Shown here: positions 34,201 to 44,600 of the stretch, one piece after another
Numbering within the stretch: position 1 is the first letter of the stretch
Layout of the letters: each line of letters starts with the position of its first letter
From: Paragonimus westermani
Lineage: Eukaryota > Platyhelminthes > Trematoda > Plagiorchiida > Troglotrematidae
DNA length: 64,000 nucleotides
Direction of reading: 5' to 3'
NCBI GenBank assembly: GCA_008508345.1
Contig: QNGE01002375.1
Location: 1-64,000, forward strand
Position numbers and translations under genes: made by a program
The notes under the pieces: model-generated
Databases searched by the model: none
The model's input: only the letters and a program-made list of their open reading frames with translations
Told to the model about the DNA's origin: nothing

Positions 34201-35625
34201 AATACTTTGTTCCAAGTAGCTGACCTTTTGAAAAATGACAGATTACATGTTGTGTATTGACACAGACAGCATTTTTGGAGAAACACATTAAAGCATATTT
34301 CTACTGCAAACCTGGTAATGATTAAATACAATTTATAGTTTCAATCACTTGTGTACTATAGGTGATGTTTCAGGGAGGATTTTTCGGCTGACTATCGTAG
34401 GCTTTATCAGCAGACTAAATAAATTTAACCTTCGTTTTAGAGGGGAAACCCGCATAAACGGAAATTTTGATAGCTGTATATGAATTCTGGTAGAATTCTG
34501 GTGGTAGGAATGAACAATCTAGTATGTGGGGGGGTGCGATATACTTCATTGACCAACTAATTCACGTGCGGTCAGTGAGTAAGGTGAGATTTCTGATACA
34601 TACTCAAATGCATGAAAGCCTGTGTGTCGAATTTCAAATTTTTCTGCCGAATGGTGTTGCGTCCCATATTCGCTACACATCACTTGTTATCGTTTTCGAT
34701 AACATTGTCTGTGATAATCGCAATCGGTTGGGCAGCAGTATGTTAACGGAGCTGTTTACCGAAAATCGGGTAAATGGCTGTGCAGTTGAGTAACAGGCAG
34801 TAGGGATCTAGCCTATACACAATGTTAGAGTGAACCGAACGAAACAACAGAAATCGGCATAAATGAGCTATTAGATTACAAGTTGTTTAGAACTCGACAA
34901 GTGTGTATCTGATAGCGTTACAGAACAGAGTAAACGTAGGTGTGGCATGATTGCTCATTTGCACCCCAAACAGATTCGTTGATCCTTCTGCGTATCCGTA
35001 GACGGTGGACATTTCAAGGAACAGCGCATGCGGAACGTTTAGTGGTCGAACATGAAAAGTGACCCAACAAGTATCATATTTAAAGAAGTGAGGCGATCTG
35101 CCAGGCATCCGCCTGATCGCAGAAACGAGCTGAAATAAAAGCCGATGCTGTTCCCAAAACTAGATGTACACCTGGTTTAGTAACACTATTCGCCATGTTC
35201 CCGTCCTGATTGTTCTAATCTCAATCGAGGTGTTCTAGCGAAATTTCAAAATCCATCATGTCCGTTCAATAAACCTAATGCTTTTCGTCCAGTATGAGCT
35301 GAAAATTTTCGAAACCTCAGGAATTTCTGATGGCAGAACATCGAGTAGATATTTGTTCCGTGGATAGACACATGGAATTAGTGTTCTCTTTTGCTGCGGA
35401 GTTAACGACACGTTGAACACATAACTTGCTTTGCATATAGTAATTGAATTCACATAAATTATCCAGTCAGATGATAATTCTTATTTTGCTTAAACACAGT
35501 GTGATCTTCGTGATATCGCTGATGATTACAAAGAAACTTTCGGAGTGGATGTGAGAAATGCTATCAAAGCTGACACGTCTGGTCATTTCCAAAAACTGTT
35601 ACTTGTGCTGTTGGGCGGCTGGTGA
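10205..35625 (+). CDS. Annexin gene 1, eight exons, about 336 aa
   Basis: Annexins bind acidic phospholipids in a Ca2+-dependent way on membranes; in flatworms several are tegument proteins (family knowledge). Exons are 10205-10298, 10498-10592, 16454-16658, 21806-22013, 24061-24154, 29110-29185, 33430-33542 and 35500-35625. Every intron is GT..AG and every phase joins, for 337 codons including the stop. Four annexin repeats lie at about residues 16-84, 88-158, 190-258 and 262-336. Motifs seen: KGIG in repeat 2, AGLGTHESD and KADTSG in repeat 4. Length fits a normal annexin core (about 320-350 aa) with a very short N-terminal tail. The linker after repeat 2 (residues 159-182) is about 15 residues longer than in vertebrate annexin A5. 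Repeats 2 and 3 lack standard calcium ligands. The start is ATG 10205, with ATG 10211 also possible; a further upstream coding exon is not excluded. Confidence 0.93.
10498..10592 (+). CDS. Annexin 1 exon 2 (second half of repeat 1)
   Basis: Encodes DQFDIVTEIVGHRSLQQR then LEIEKAFQQRYQK, which matches the annexin helix B-C pattern (x-I-I-x-I-L-x-x-R-S-x-x-Q-R-x-E-I-x-x-A-F/Y). Acceptor is attgtag, donor is gtacca. It enters in phase 1 and leaves in phase 0. The intron before it is only 199 bp, far shorter than the others in this gene. Confidence 0.93.
14093..14175. repeat. 83-bp exact direct repeat, copy 1
   Basis: Identical to 14343-14425. The pair flanks the LINE 3' fragment and the single N at 14342. 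It could be an unusually long target-site duplication, or a contig-overlap or haplotype artefact of the assembly. The abutting N favours the artefact. Confidence 0.95.
14176..14341 (-). mobile_element. LINE 3' end with (CAT)n tail in annexin 1 intron 2
   Basis: A (CAT)n run at about 14174-14193 is followed by sequence resembling the 3' UTR of the 31.7 kb element: both have a (CAT)n-AGA start, a variant of ACATTAGTGGTTC, then a GCCACACA(A/G)CCAT block and an A/G-rich AGAAAGAGAG-like stretch. It reads 3' to 5' on the + strand, so the element is antisense to the annexin. It ends at the N at 14342, so its body is unassembled or absent. Confidence 0.65.
14343..14425. repeat. 83-bp exact direct repeat, copy 2
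   Basis: Second copy of the 83-bp block, directly after the N at 14342. It continues into unique intron sequence without the (CAT)n run, as an allele lacking the LINE insertion would. Confidence 0.95.
16454..16658 (+). CDS. Annexin 1 exon 3 (end of repeat 1, start of repeat 2)
   Basis: Encodes residues 64-131. SSELSSDYE closes repeat 1 and keeps the acidic ligand position (E72). LYRSMKGIGSAQRVM opens repeat 2, with the KGxG loop intact but Ser in place of the usual Thr. An unusual run of three cysteines (residues 115-117) follows at the end of helix B. Acceptor is tatcccag, donor is gtgagt; it leaves in phase 1. Confidence 0.95.
18588..18812 (-). CDS. Small putative membrane protein, 74 aa
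   Basis: ATG to TAG on the - strand with an in-frame stop (TAA) three codons before the ATG, so the frame is complete. It has two hydrophobic stretches, about residues 13-33 (VLIWSTTTAVWMLLLAYFSA) and 50-68 (DVYTDYIFFILASVALQW), separated by an acidic loop. It lies within annexin 1 intron 3 on the opposite strand. No family recognised; it could be a chance frame. Confidence 0.2.
   Translation of the reverse strand: MDKRLSNIEHFGVLIWSTTTAVWMLLLAYFSALSGQSEDDLQSPANYLILDVYTDYIFFILASVALQWMWPQMR
19432..19520 (-). repeat. tRNA-derived SINE head
   Basis: The - strand reads like a tRNA-related RNA polymerase III promoter. An A box (taacctagtggataagcgcg, complement of 19489-19508) is followed by a B box (gggttcgattctg, complement of 19461-19473). 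No full cloverleaf forms because the anticodon arm is shortened, so a SINE or tRNA relic is preferred over a working tRNA gene. Confidence 0.6.
19675..19765 (+). repeat. tRNA-derived SINE head or tRNA pseudogene
   Basis: A box tggcctaattggtaagtgc at 19683-19701 and B box gcggattcgatct at about 19734-19746 have normal tRNA spacing. Only about five acceptor-stem pairs form (gccg against cggc plus one) and the T stem is broken. It sits about 160 bp from an oppositely oriented SINE-like head. Confidence 0.55.
21806..22013 (+). CDS. Annexin 1 exon 4 (end of repeat 2, linker, start of repeat 3)
   Basis: Encodes residues 133-200. SLETDLRKNAKGPYGLLLDE ends repeat 2; the position that normally holds the acidic calcium ligand is Asn145. 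Residues 159-182 form a charged linker (KCERYEDTPEDLEMARKSS then NIFQL), longer than in vertebrate annexins. VDQRLVAKDVEDLYLASEE begins repeat 3, matching the usual VEQDAQxLYxAGE pattern. Acceptor is cgttttag, donor is gtgagt. It enters completing a Tyr codon and leaves in phase 2. Confidence 0.95.
24061..24154 (+). CDS. Annexin 1 exon 5 (middle of repeat 3)
   Basis: Encodes PKGKADPKVFINILTKRSKL then HMKALWEAYKK, which matches the annexin helix B-C pattern (KxFIxILTxRSxxHLxAxxxAYxK). The repeat 3 GxGT loop is replaced by PKGKAD, so the calcium-binding backbone loop is not canonical. Acceptor is atgttcacag, donor is gtgagt. It is 94 nt and leaves in phase 0. It is too short to stand out as an open frame and was found by motif and phase. 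Confidence 0.95.
27304..27498 (+). CDS. Unassigned coding-like frame in annexin 1 intron 5
   Basis: An open frame ending in TAA, with coding-like composition and an acidic C-terminus: VFDPDKFTAALN, then DWEFQEE. It looks like a terminal exon or a retrocopy tail, but I recognise no family. No clear acceptor directly precedes it and no AATAAA follows closely. It breaks no annexin exon and is not needed for the annexin. A chance frame remains possible. Confidence 0.25.
   Translation: MRVVNKIKERMCAKIYSVCFLMCDPEYCYTTLLIKHTDDGPVFDPDKFTAALNRPVTDWEFQEE
29110..29185 (+). CDS. Annexin 1 exon 6 (end of repeat 3)
   Basis: A 76-nt exon encoding AHGVNLVQTIKGKFSEPLRT then GLNTM. It was found by comparison with the 76-nt exon of annexin gene 2 on the other strand, which encodes RYGTTLVDDITKKFSDPLRT then GMNTM. 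Acceptor is gtacgcactag, donor is gtaagt. It enters in phase 0 and leaves in phase 1, as needed to join exons 5 and 7. The sequence is divergent for an annexin repeat end: the usual xxETSGDF segment is KGKFSEP here, so the acidic calcium ligand is missing. Confidence 0.93.
31739..31986. repeat. 248-bp exact duplication, copy 1
   Basis: This block, from the (CAT)n tail into the LINE 3' UTR, is repeated base for base at 31988-32235, with one N at 31987 between the copies. An exact duplication abutting a single N is most simply two overlapping contig ends that were not merged. Confidence 0.95.
31988..32235. repeat. 248-bp exact duplication, copy 2
   Basis: Second copy of the LINE 3' UTR block. 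It continues into the LINE coding remnant, whereas copy 1 is joined to genomic flank on its other side. Removing one copy leaves a normal LINE 3' end. Confidence 0.95.
33430..33542 (+). CDS. Annexin 1 exon 7 (start of repeat 4)
   Basis: Encodes MTQINLRLLLACQLYESMAG then LGTHESDLVRIICLHSE. This is a textbook annexin repeat start, with the AGLGTHE type II calcium loop intact. Acceptor is ctgcatctgtag, donor is gtaagt. It is 113 nt, the same length as its counterpart in gene 2, and leaves in phase 0. Confidence 0.97.
35500..35625 (+). CDS. Annexin 1 exon 8 (end of repeat 4, stop)
   Basis: Encodes CDLRDIADDYKETFGVDVRN, then AIKADTSGHFQKLLLVLLGG, then W and TGA. It holds the last helices of repeat 4, with Asp in KADTSG as the acidic calcium ligand. 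Acceptor is ttaaacacag. The C-terminus ends a few residues after helix E, as in most annexins. Confidence 0.97.
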   Translation, partial: CDLRDIADDYKETFGVDVRNAIKADTSGHFQKLLLVLLGGW

Positions 35626-35651
35626 TGGACGGTGGACGGAAAGTGTTCCTG

Positions 35652-35657
35652 AATAAA
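35652..35657 (+). terminator. Polyadenylation signal of annexin gene 1
   Basis: A canonical AATAAA lies 27 nt after the annexin 1 stop codon, followed within about 35 nt by a T-rich stretch (gtagtttttcatt). It implies a very short 3' UTR. The call rests on position and motif only. Confidence 0.7.
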
Positions 35658-38600
35658 TTGCTCTAGGAGGACATTGTAGTTTTTCATTATAAACGTTCAC
35701 TTCCCTAATGAAGTGACAGACTTAGTTCGCGCTATATGTTGTACATGTAACATATCCAATTCCAAACATATTACCCGATTTGCTGTTTACACTGTTACCC
35801 ATGTCAAACAATCTCAGTATACAAGTACAGTTATACATCATACATAACGTCATAAATATCTGCAACTGGGATTGTTCTCCTTAATTGAATCAGAGAGTTT
35901 GTAACTTTTGATTTGGAATGAATTAAGTACATACAATGATAGTTCCATATAAGGTTCCCCAGACAGGTACTACCTCTTTATATGAATCCGTTGTGCCGTT
36001 CTCCAATAAGTTTGTTTTCAAGATTAACATGATGACCTCCTACAACATCCACCTCCGTACAAAAATCACCCGTTTCTTCGAAAATTAGTGGGATATATGT
36101 TGTTTGTCTCCTAGTTTACAATTTTTAAAGTGTTAAACCCTTACGTTCCAATACATCACTGGTTTTCCACTTGGCTCTCACATAACGCCCAAGACGAGGT
36201 GGACAAAACATCACAACGTATTAACACCAAAGGAAATAAAAATTGTGTGACTCATCTTGAGTGATCCAGGAACGGTTAAACAAGTAATAACCAGGAGAAA
36301 GTTAAACTGATGGACAAAGCTGAATATCGGTAATGTCTGCCAAACCTTGGTCGCCATTTCCTCTGTCAAGAGTATCCATGTGAGTGTACTCTTCATCTAC
36401 TCGAATGTACACATTTCCAGACAGAACAGAAGCTGTGGTGCTAGCGTACTACCATCCGAACGAGTAACGTCTCGAAATGTTTTGCACCCAAATGTACCTT
36501 TGTCGGCTAGGGCCATTGTATTGAGTTCTCTCGAAATGCACTGTATATGTTCGCACTCGATAACTGCACTACCACAGGACAGTTGTGTACTTTCACTAAG
36601 GTGTCTTGCACCTAACCTCACTCAAAACCGGTTTCAAGGGCAGGCTGATCTGCGTGATTTATTGTTTTGTCAGGCATAAATATTGACAGACCGAGAGTAT
36701 GACGCACTATTGAAGTGAGTTTCTCCCGAGAGTAGAACGGTGAGTACCAATGTTAATAACTCAGTCAGATCTGTATTTAGCAGTAGGTTAGAAATCAACA
36801 AGGTACGGAAATTAAGTGTCACCAAGAGAGAAAATGTCGGAATAATTCACTTCAGTAATGGTAACAACAACATATGGAGGATAGCATGCATTTGCTAAGC
36901 TCAATACGGTGCAGTAAAAACAGTGTGTATTGTTGAGTTTCCGAAGAACTAGACACTGGAATATTAGTTGTCACAAGCGATGTGTAGTTCAACGGCAAAA
37001 ATCACATGACTTCACTATGTATTTGTAGTTAACTCAACGTAATTAGCAAAGGACAAACCCACGTGAATTTCGCTGCTCATTTTCAAAGGTCAGGTTCGAA
37101 TAAAAGTTGTCATCTGCTTTCTCTGAAGGTGGCCTCAAGAGACAACTATACATTAGCTGAAGAGTGGTACTTCATAACTTGATGAAAGGTCGTTTTAACA
37201 GCGTCCCGAATCACGCCAAAAATGGAGGAAAGTACTCATGTGTCTGACAATGTTCAAACTCTGAATTTTTTTTACTATAGGGTATAGTCAGACAGATTTA
37301 TAACAGCATTTTTGCAACTCAACCAAGAGTTATATAGTCAGTTATTTAGGGAGTGGGCTGTGCCTGTAGCAACAGGTGAAAGTTTTCTGACAACCATGGA
37401 TTCAATCAGGAAAACAAATGTAAGGTGTTGTGTGGTTTTGGTGAGAATGAATGGAGTGAATAAGATATATGAAGAAAGAATGATTTTACGTTGGACTGGA
37501 CTTTGAATGGTGACGTACAAACTTGGACAGTTAATTTTTGTGCATACATTTCTGGCTGGTGGGTAATGCGCCATAAGTCTATCCCTCAAGTAAGGTTCGA
37601 AAGTAACTGGCAGGTTACTTCACGACTCATTGCAAAGGTGGACAAGTGAGCACCGCAATCGTGGTATTTCATTAGTTTCTAGCCAGGTGTGTCTCGTTAA
37701 ATACATACTACGTGCACATACGCGGCACCTAGAACAAAATGAAAACCCCAATTTTAAATGGGCGAAACACAAGCCGTTTTTCTGAATTTCCACTTCGAAA
37801 ATATAGTACGTGATTGATCAGACAGTAAAGTGTTATTCCTAATTCCGTTCCTTCGTATGTCATATGCGGTTTAGATAGAGATGGTCAGCCCTGTTTTGTT
37901 AGCTTTAACGATGTGGTAATGTGGTTTAGAGGAGGTTTGACAGTCTCGCATGCAACATATCAATCTAACTAAGTTGATGAACCAAAGCTGAGTGTTAGGT
38001 GGCTCCAAGATTTTTTAGGCGAAGCCGGATAGTATCAGCATGCATTAATTGGATTCGTGAATTGGATTTCAAGACCCGTAGTTAAACATAGAGGAAACTG
38101 TCGCTGAATGATAAGCAATGACGCAAATCCAATGAATCCAGAGAAGGACTGGATCGGTTAAAATGGAGTGTCAAGGTGACAGGAAGGTTGTATAGATAAG
38201 TTCTCGTTTTCTGCATCGTGGATCAACTAGGTCACAACAGAGCTAACGTTGTGGTGATTAGTACGGATATGTAGCATACTAGGCCTTACGCGTTGTAACT
38301 GCGAAGTTTTTATTATTCAGCTCACATTCTGCATAACTTTAAGAGGGAAATTGATGAAACCGGTTTCCACATTTTCACTACCATTGCTCATCACGTTTAG
38401 CTCATTTTCTCTAACATTTGTTGTAGTTCTGTTCCTATGATGTTTGCTGTGCATAATTGCCCTGTTGCATCAGTTAAAACACAAGGCAAATTTGGTTGAA
38501 GTTCGAGAAAATCAACATTCAGAAAGTGAGTGAGCTGAGTCGTCAGTATTGTCTCCTGTGGACTTAACGGTCCATTCGCCGGAACAAAGTCAAACCAAAC

Positions 38601-41600
38601 AATGAAACGGAGGTTGCTAACCCACCTACAGGGGAAATGATCATAATCAGTCAGATAAAATGTGGGATTTAGTCAGAAGATATCAAGTTAAACAGGTGTA
38701 AAATTTGTTTTGACGTTATCGTTGCAAAAATACAGGTGTCGTTAAACCTTTCTTCAGCGAATACACTGCCTTTTCTTCAAGGGTATTCGTGCCAATTACT
38801 ACACACGATAATCTGTCTTCTCGACCTATGTGTACACCTTCAAATTCACTGAATAGAACCAGCCACGTTAACACACTTTCAGAGCAACACGGCTGTTTAT
38901 GTGCAAATTTCGAATAAAACAGTTTCAGTCTGCTAGTAGTTTCTCAATCTGATCAGGAAAATGTAATCTCCAGGGTGTAATTTTACTTATCTAAAATCAG
39001 CAGTATGTTTTCTGTTTTCAATAGTACCACGCCTATACCGACTTTACATAATCGGTTAACTAAGGTTAAGCTTCTTAATATCCTTCTGAATCGACCTATG
39101 CCTATCAGGATCACATTTTGCTCGGCTGGTTCGATAAGTCACTATGACAGACGTAGGTGAATTGGTCAGTGCTGGTCGCAAAAGTGTGCTCCCATCAACC
39201 AACAAGTTACTAGGTTTTGGTCAAAAATTAGCCTCTGCAGTGCACTACTCAAATAACTAATATGAGAAAGAGAATGAAAAACTATGCGCCAGTGGTATAC
39301 CTTCGGGTTCTTCACAGTGAAAGGTAAGTAGTTTTCATCGTATACCTACAGATTGTCGGTAGTATGATTCAAACTTGTCGATAATTTGAGGCAGATTGTG
39401 ATTGGTATGACAGTGAGCGACGGCAACACACGTTATCAACTCCGAGGGATGAGCGACAGGGTTGTTTGATTCCATCTCTTCGTTCAACTGAGCGACAACT
39501 GATATTCTTGAGAAAGCAGTGAGGTTTCTGGAGCACAATAGTGAAGGTTCCACCAGGCATAAGTCTGCCCGATGTTGAGTAAACTGATGCCTTTGTTTTA
39601 CCGCGTTATTCCTTAACAACATGCAAAACATGCCGAATAGGTTAAATGATATGGCTAGTCTTTACGCTGCACGCTTTTCAAGTATGAGTTTTGCTACAAC
39701 ATATCATCCTTCCTATTGCCATCCTTATTGTAGATAGATTACTGATCAGTCCTCCGAGGTGGGTAGTGTCGTCCCACAAGCGTGAACTTTTAGTAACGAG
39801 ATGCTTGTGAAAATGAGCAAGTCAAACAGTGCACATCAACAATTATCAACGTTGACGAGGGCAAAATGGATCAGTTATCCCAATAATCCTCTAGATAGCA
39901 TCCGGATACAGTGAGTTAATTAGTTAGCAAAATTCAATAGATGCAGATCTGGTAGTTGTCTGCGATAGTCGGCAAGGTCAAGGTTAGCTCGGTTTTTGCT
40001 TTGGTTTTTGTGTTCAATGCTTAGACGAACATCCTCAACAGCCCAATCATTAGAGAAACAGAAATTTGCTCTCGTATGGGGAAGTGGTTATCCGAGTTTC
40101 TCTGCAACCCAGAGCATGTGTGTATCTAAATCACAAGGTCCGATTACCATGATGGAGGTGAAAGGTTCATTTACCCACCTCCTCTCTGAAAGCGATATTG
40201 TAACCACGACACTCGCTCATTGACTTTATGAGACTCATGAACGCATAGTCCTAACGGCAATCTTACGTAGCTGGTTCACCACATACCTTTGCTAACACTG
40301 AGCTTGAAAAACAAACTGCAGGCCATTGTTGAGTTGATCGGCATTCGATCACGCAATTCGATTCTGCTCACACACAAATTTCACACAGACACTACAGTTG
40401 CCATGGCCAAAGTTCACCTCATCAGTCTGCATGCTGATCCAAATTGCAATCGATAGATCTGTGATGCACTGGTGTATGGAACTCCAGGCCACCCAACAGT
40501 CACAATAGTTTTTCGCCGCCTGATTGGTTAGCTAACGTATAATTGAACTCTTTGTAGCGTTTCACATAACCCAGTGATATTCTGCTAAATCTTTCTATGT
40601 TGTGTGCATGCTCTTTCAGTTTCGCTGTACTTATGCAATTCTATTGAACCGATGACAAAGTTGAAATATTTGCAAAGGGAGTCGCTTGTTCACGTGAGAT
40701 ACGAATAACCAACTGTTATATTTATCACGATATCGCTTCCTATCCTCAAATAATAGAACGGAAGCATCATCCTTAAGGTTCCTCAGATAACATTCGTCAT
40801 ATTAAATATACAGCGCTACTCAGAGATTACATGGTTTGAAAACACAATGTCATCTTGGCTGGTTTTTTATTGTGGACGATTTGGTGAATGTCAACTGATT
40901 CAGAGGGATGTGTTTGTCTCAGGGTCACAGGGTGCGTTTTCGGATTTATCGATATGGTGGTGCACTACTCATCTAATAGCTTATGGTTTGTCTGTGGATC
41001 AAATCCGGCCGAAGCGCCAATTTTCCAGAAGAGGTCATCACTTAACTCTCAGTTTGCTTTTTTATTGGAAAACATCGTGCACATCATCAAACTGGAGTTT
41101 CTTCTCGGTACTACGACAAAATAACACTCTCTACATTTGAAATGTTACTTGTCTCTCTGCGTTAAATGACAGATGAATTTTGCCGTTGATGAGAGTTCAC
41201 TTAGTAAATTGTATACCTGGGTATGACCGGTGAATTATAGAAGCTTAGATACCGGAAATAAATCGCCAGACAGCTGATTCGTTTACAACGACAATGGGAA
41301 AAATGTTTATGAGAACTCAATAACTCCAAGGACTGTGGTGACAGGTCCATCGACTACTTCAAACAAACAGAACTTGATGGCGTGTAAAGGATGGGTCGTG
41401 TGTTTGTGTAACCTGCACGCACCAGAGTAACTTTTAAAAGGCTATGTAGATGTAACTGGATTGCAGGTTAACCATCAACAGGGGACAATTGTCGTGCCTC
41501 AGTAGAACACTCGCTTTGATGTTTATCCCACAATTCATTGGAAGAATACCGACTAGAATGTGCTTTCTCGTCCGGTCGGTCTAAACCTAATGTTGAACCA

Positions 41601-44600
41601 CAGTATGGACCACAGGTGATTCACATTCGGTCTATTTTTTTCCCCGCTAGCAAATGGCTACATAATTTGTACGGGTGAAGTTGTGTTTTTTAGTCAGAGC
41701 ATGGCTGGATACCTGAATGCCTATCAGATTTAAACGCGCAAACGATTTGCGCAGCAAACGTCTCACGATTACTTGTCATGTAATGAAGAACAAAGATTTC
41801 AAATAAGTATTCGGACGCAGAAGGTTGTGCATCTCCAGTGCTTTTTCCATAGGTTTCCGAAACGTAATCCTAGAGTCGATTGCACAGTGCCAAGGCGGAT
41901 GATGGTGCGTAGTATGTTAGATTCGGATTAATACTTTTCAGTTTCCCTAGAATATTAAATGGGAGCGATGGATCATATGCAAAGGATTTCTCAGATGACA
42001 CTTGTTGCGTTGCTTAAAGTTGTAACCCACTTTAAACAAGATGCACTGCCGCAATCAACACACGGTTTTAAACTACTCCATTTGAAACGGAGTATGAAGC
42101 ATCAGCGTTGGGATAAAACTGGAACATTGTCTTGAGAAATAAGCAAATACTTTGCGAGAACAGTTCGTGCAAACCTCCCACCTTCTTTGAACAATTGTGA
42201 TCAAACTAACTGAGGTCCGGGCAACCGCGAACCACTTGACCCCGACGAGTGCGTTTCTCATGGTGGGTTCTGGTGACACTTTTAGACAGCCACTTCCCTT
42301 AAATTGTTGTTCCGTGAGGAGGATTTCCAAGTTATGGGCTTCATCATTGTACAATAAAGTAAGCTACCTCTAATTAATAAGATTCTGAACGATCCGTCAA
42401 CTTTGCTCGAAAAATAACGAAGAACGTTTAACAAAATTTTATTACCCAATAATATGCTACTAAACGGGTTTAATAATTTATGTGATGAAATGGGAAAAAA
42501 GTGAATGGTCACCTCAAATTCGTCACATTCTGCCTCTCCAGATTCAGTTCTCAAACATATTTTCGTATCTATAGCTTTTGCTCTTCAGCCGTTGTGAGGA
42601 GGATGATTCCAGTAAGAAACAACTTTCGTTATACAATCTCCTTTTCAATTACGAAACTAGCACAGTTTATAAGGCATTTTGGAGGAGTCCACGTTTGTGC
42701 ACAGCTGCCTAAACAACAAGGAATTCGAAGCATTATTCCTAACGTCTTTGTCGATTTTTTACTACTGTCGAACGAGAAAGCTTATTGGGCTAAATCTTTC
42801 GAAGAAATCAAACAATACACAATAATTACACATTTTGATCGACTTCATACAAGCTTCCAAATACCACATCATTATTCTAGCATAATCATCAATGCATCCG
42901 ACGCGCAAGATGTGTCAGCTGGTCTCCTGAACATTCACATAAAACCTACCTCAAAACTTGCTGCATGTTTGGTTCGTTTTGTACACGCATGAAATTACGG
43001 AATGTACACCATTGTGCGATTACTTTTCAAGTTAGGTCAAAACCAACTCGCCTCAGATCCATACAGACATCTGGGTTGAACATAGATTGAGACGGTTTGA
43101 AATGAGCTGTGGTTTTCATTTTTCGTGAGGATTTATATGGTAAGCCTGTGCGTACTGTTCTATAAGAGAAACAGATGCGATATTGGAACTCCACTCCAAG
43201 CTTCTTGAATGGCGTCATACCCCCATTTTTTATTCACGACTGTACCATGTAGTTCAGTTGCTCACAAACTCTCAATATACTTAAGTGTGTTCCACTCTAA
43301 ACTATTTCCTAGCCAAGTCAGTGATCAATGTTCGAACCACATCTGTGTCGCTTTAGCAGCAGATGTTGGGAAAACATGTTGCCAAAACGTCAATTTCCAG
43401 TTTTTACTCAAAGAATCGTCCCTAGTAACTTTACGCACTCAGTAGTTCATCTCGATTCAAAACCTAGTATGTCAGCGTGGGAAGCATCAACGTTTGGTAG
43501 AAAAGAATCGACAGCCAATTCACAAGGGCTCTGAACATACAGGTTGGGCAGAAATCTTGAAGAATGCAGTTTAGAAAAGATGACAGTGCTTAGTAGTCGT
43601 GAAGTTAGGACTAAGGAGGTCACAGAAGTGTAAAAAAACGGACGATGAACTGCGGTTAACATAGAGAATAAACCTACAGGTAGCCGATTGCACAGATGTG
43701 ATTTAACTGATTAATTGTAATAGCGCAGAACTATTTACCCGACACTGAATCCACATCAAAACATGTGTACGGAAATCCCCCAGCTCCATGTCAACCAGTT
43801 GATGTTCCATTTTAGTTGATGATTTGTACAAAACAGAAGACGTGATATTTCTCACTCGAGAATTAACGGTGATGTGCGGTCGATCTAATCTAATTCGTCA
43901 AAGGGTACATCTCCTAACAGCGAACTGCCAAAGAAAGACAGTTAATCATGTGAAGCTGTGAGTATACAGGATTGTGTAAGTCGTTTCCTATCTGGAATTC
44001 CAATTGCTGCTCACCACTGAAATAAAGGACGTTTCACATATCCATAAAAGTAACCCATAAAGCCAGGCACTGACTAACTTTGACAGGCTTCTATACCAAT
44101 TGTGCCTATAGATTGTCCATCCAAATGACCTGCCAAATTTTTGTGTAGCTGCGAAAATTATCGCTTTATACTGGTCTCTCTGAAACATATGTTCTTCTGG
44201 TCATAGCAACCGTCCCTTCAATTATAGTATTCCTTCAGGCTTTTGCCAATTAGAAATGAAACGTATTTTAGCAACCTATGGACGAACGATCTCACATAAA
44301 TGTGACTCAGCTGTTTACTAGTGATATTTGTACTCAATGCTCTGCTTGAAGCTTTTAAAACCACTTCTGTCCGAGTTTGAGCTGGACTGATTCTCCTCTG
44401 AATCTATCGAGTCTTTTTACTCTGATTGTTAAAAAACCGACACATCATTTATTTGGAGCGCGAAGCCTGCTTTGTTACAGTTCATCTGCATGATTATGAA
44501 AGCGTGGATGCAATGCTAACCAGTCTTTCTATACCATGGTTTCTTGAGCGGGTAACACTGCAGTTTATGAGAAAGAACTTGTAAGTAATGAGCACTCAGA

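Noticed and set aside
42501..42992. Longest open frame, 163 aa (+)
   Set aside because: No recognisable domain, no splice or poly(A) context, and composition like the A/T-rich surroundings; such lengths can occur by chance in 64 kb.
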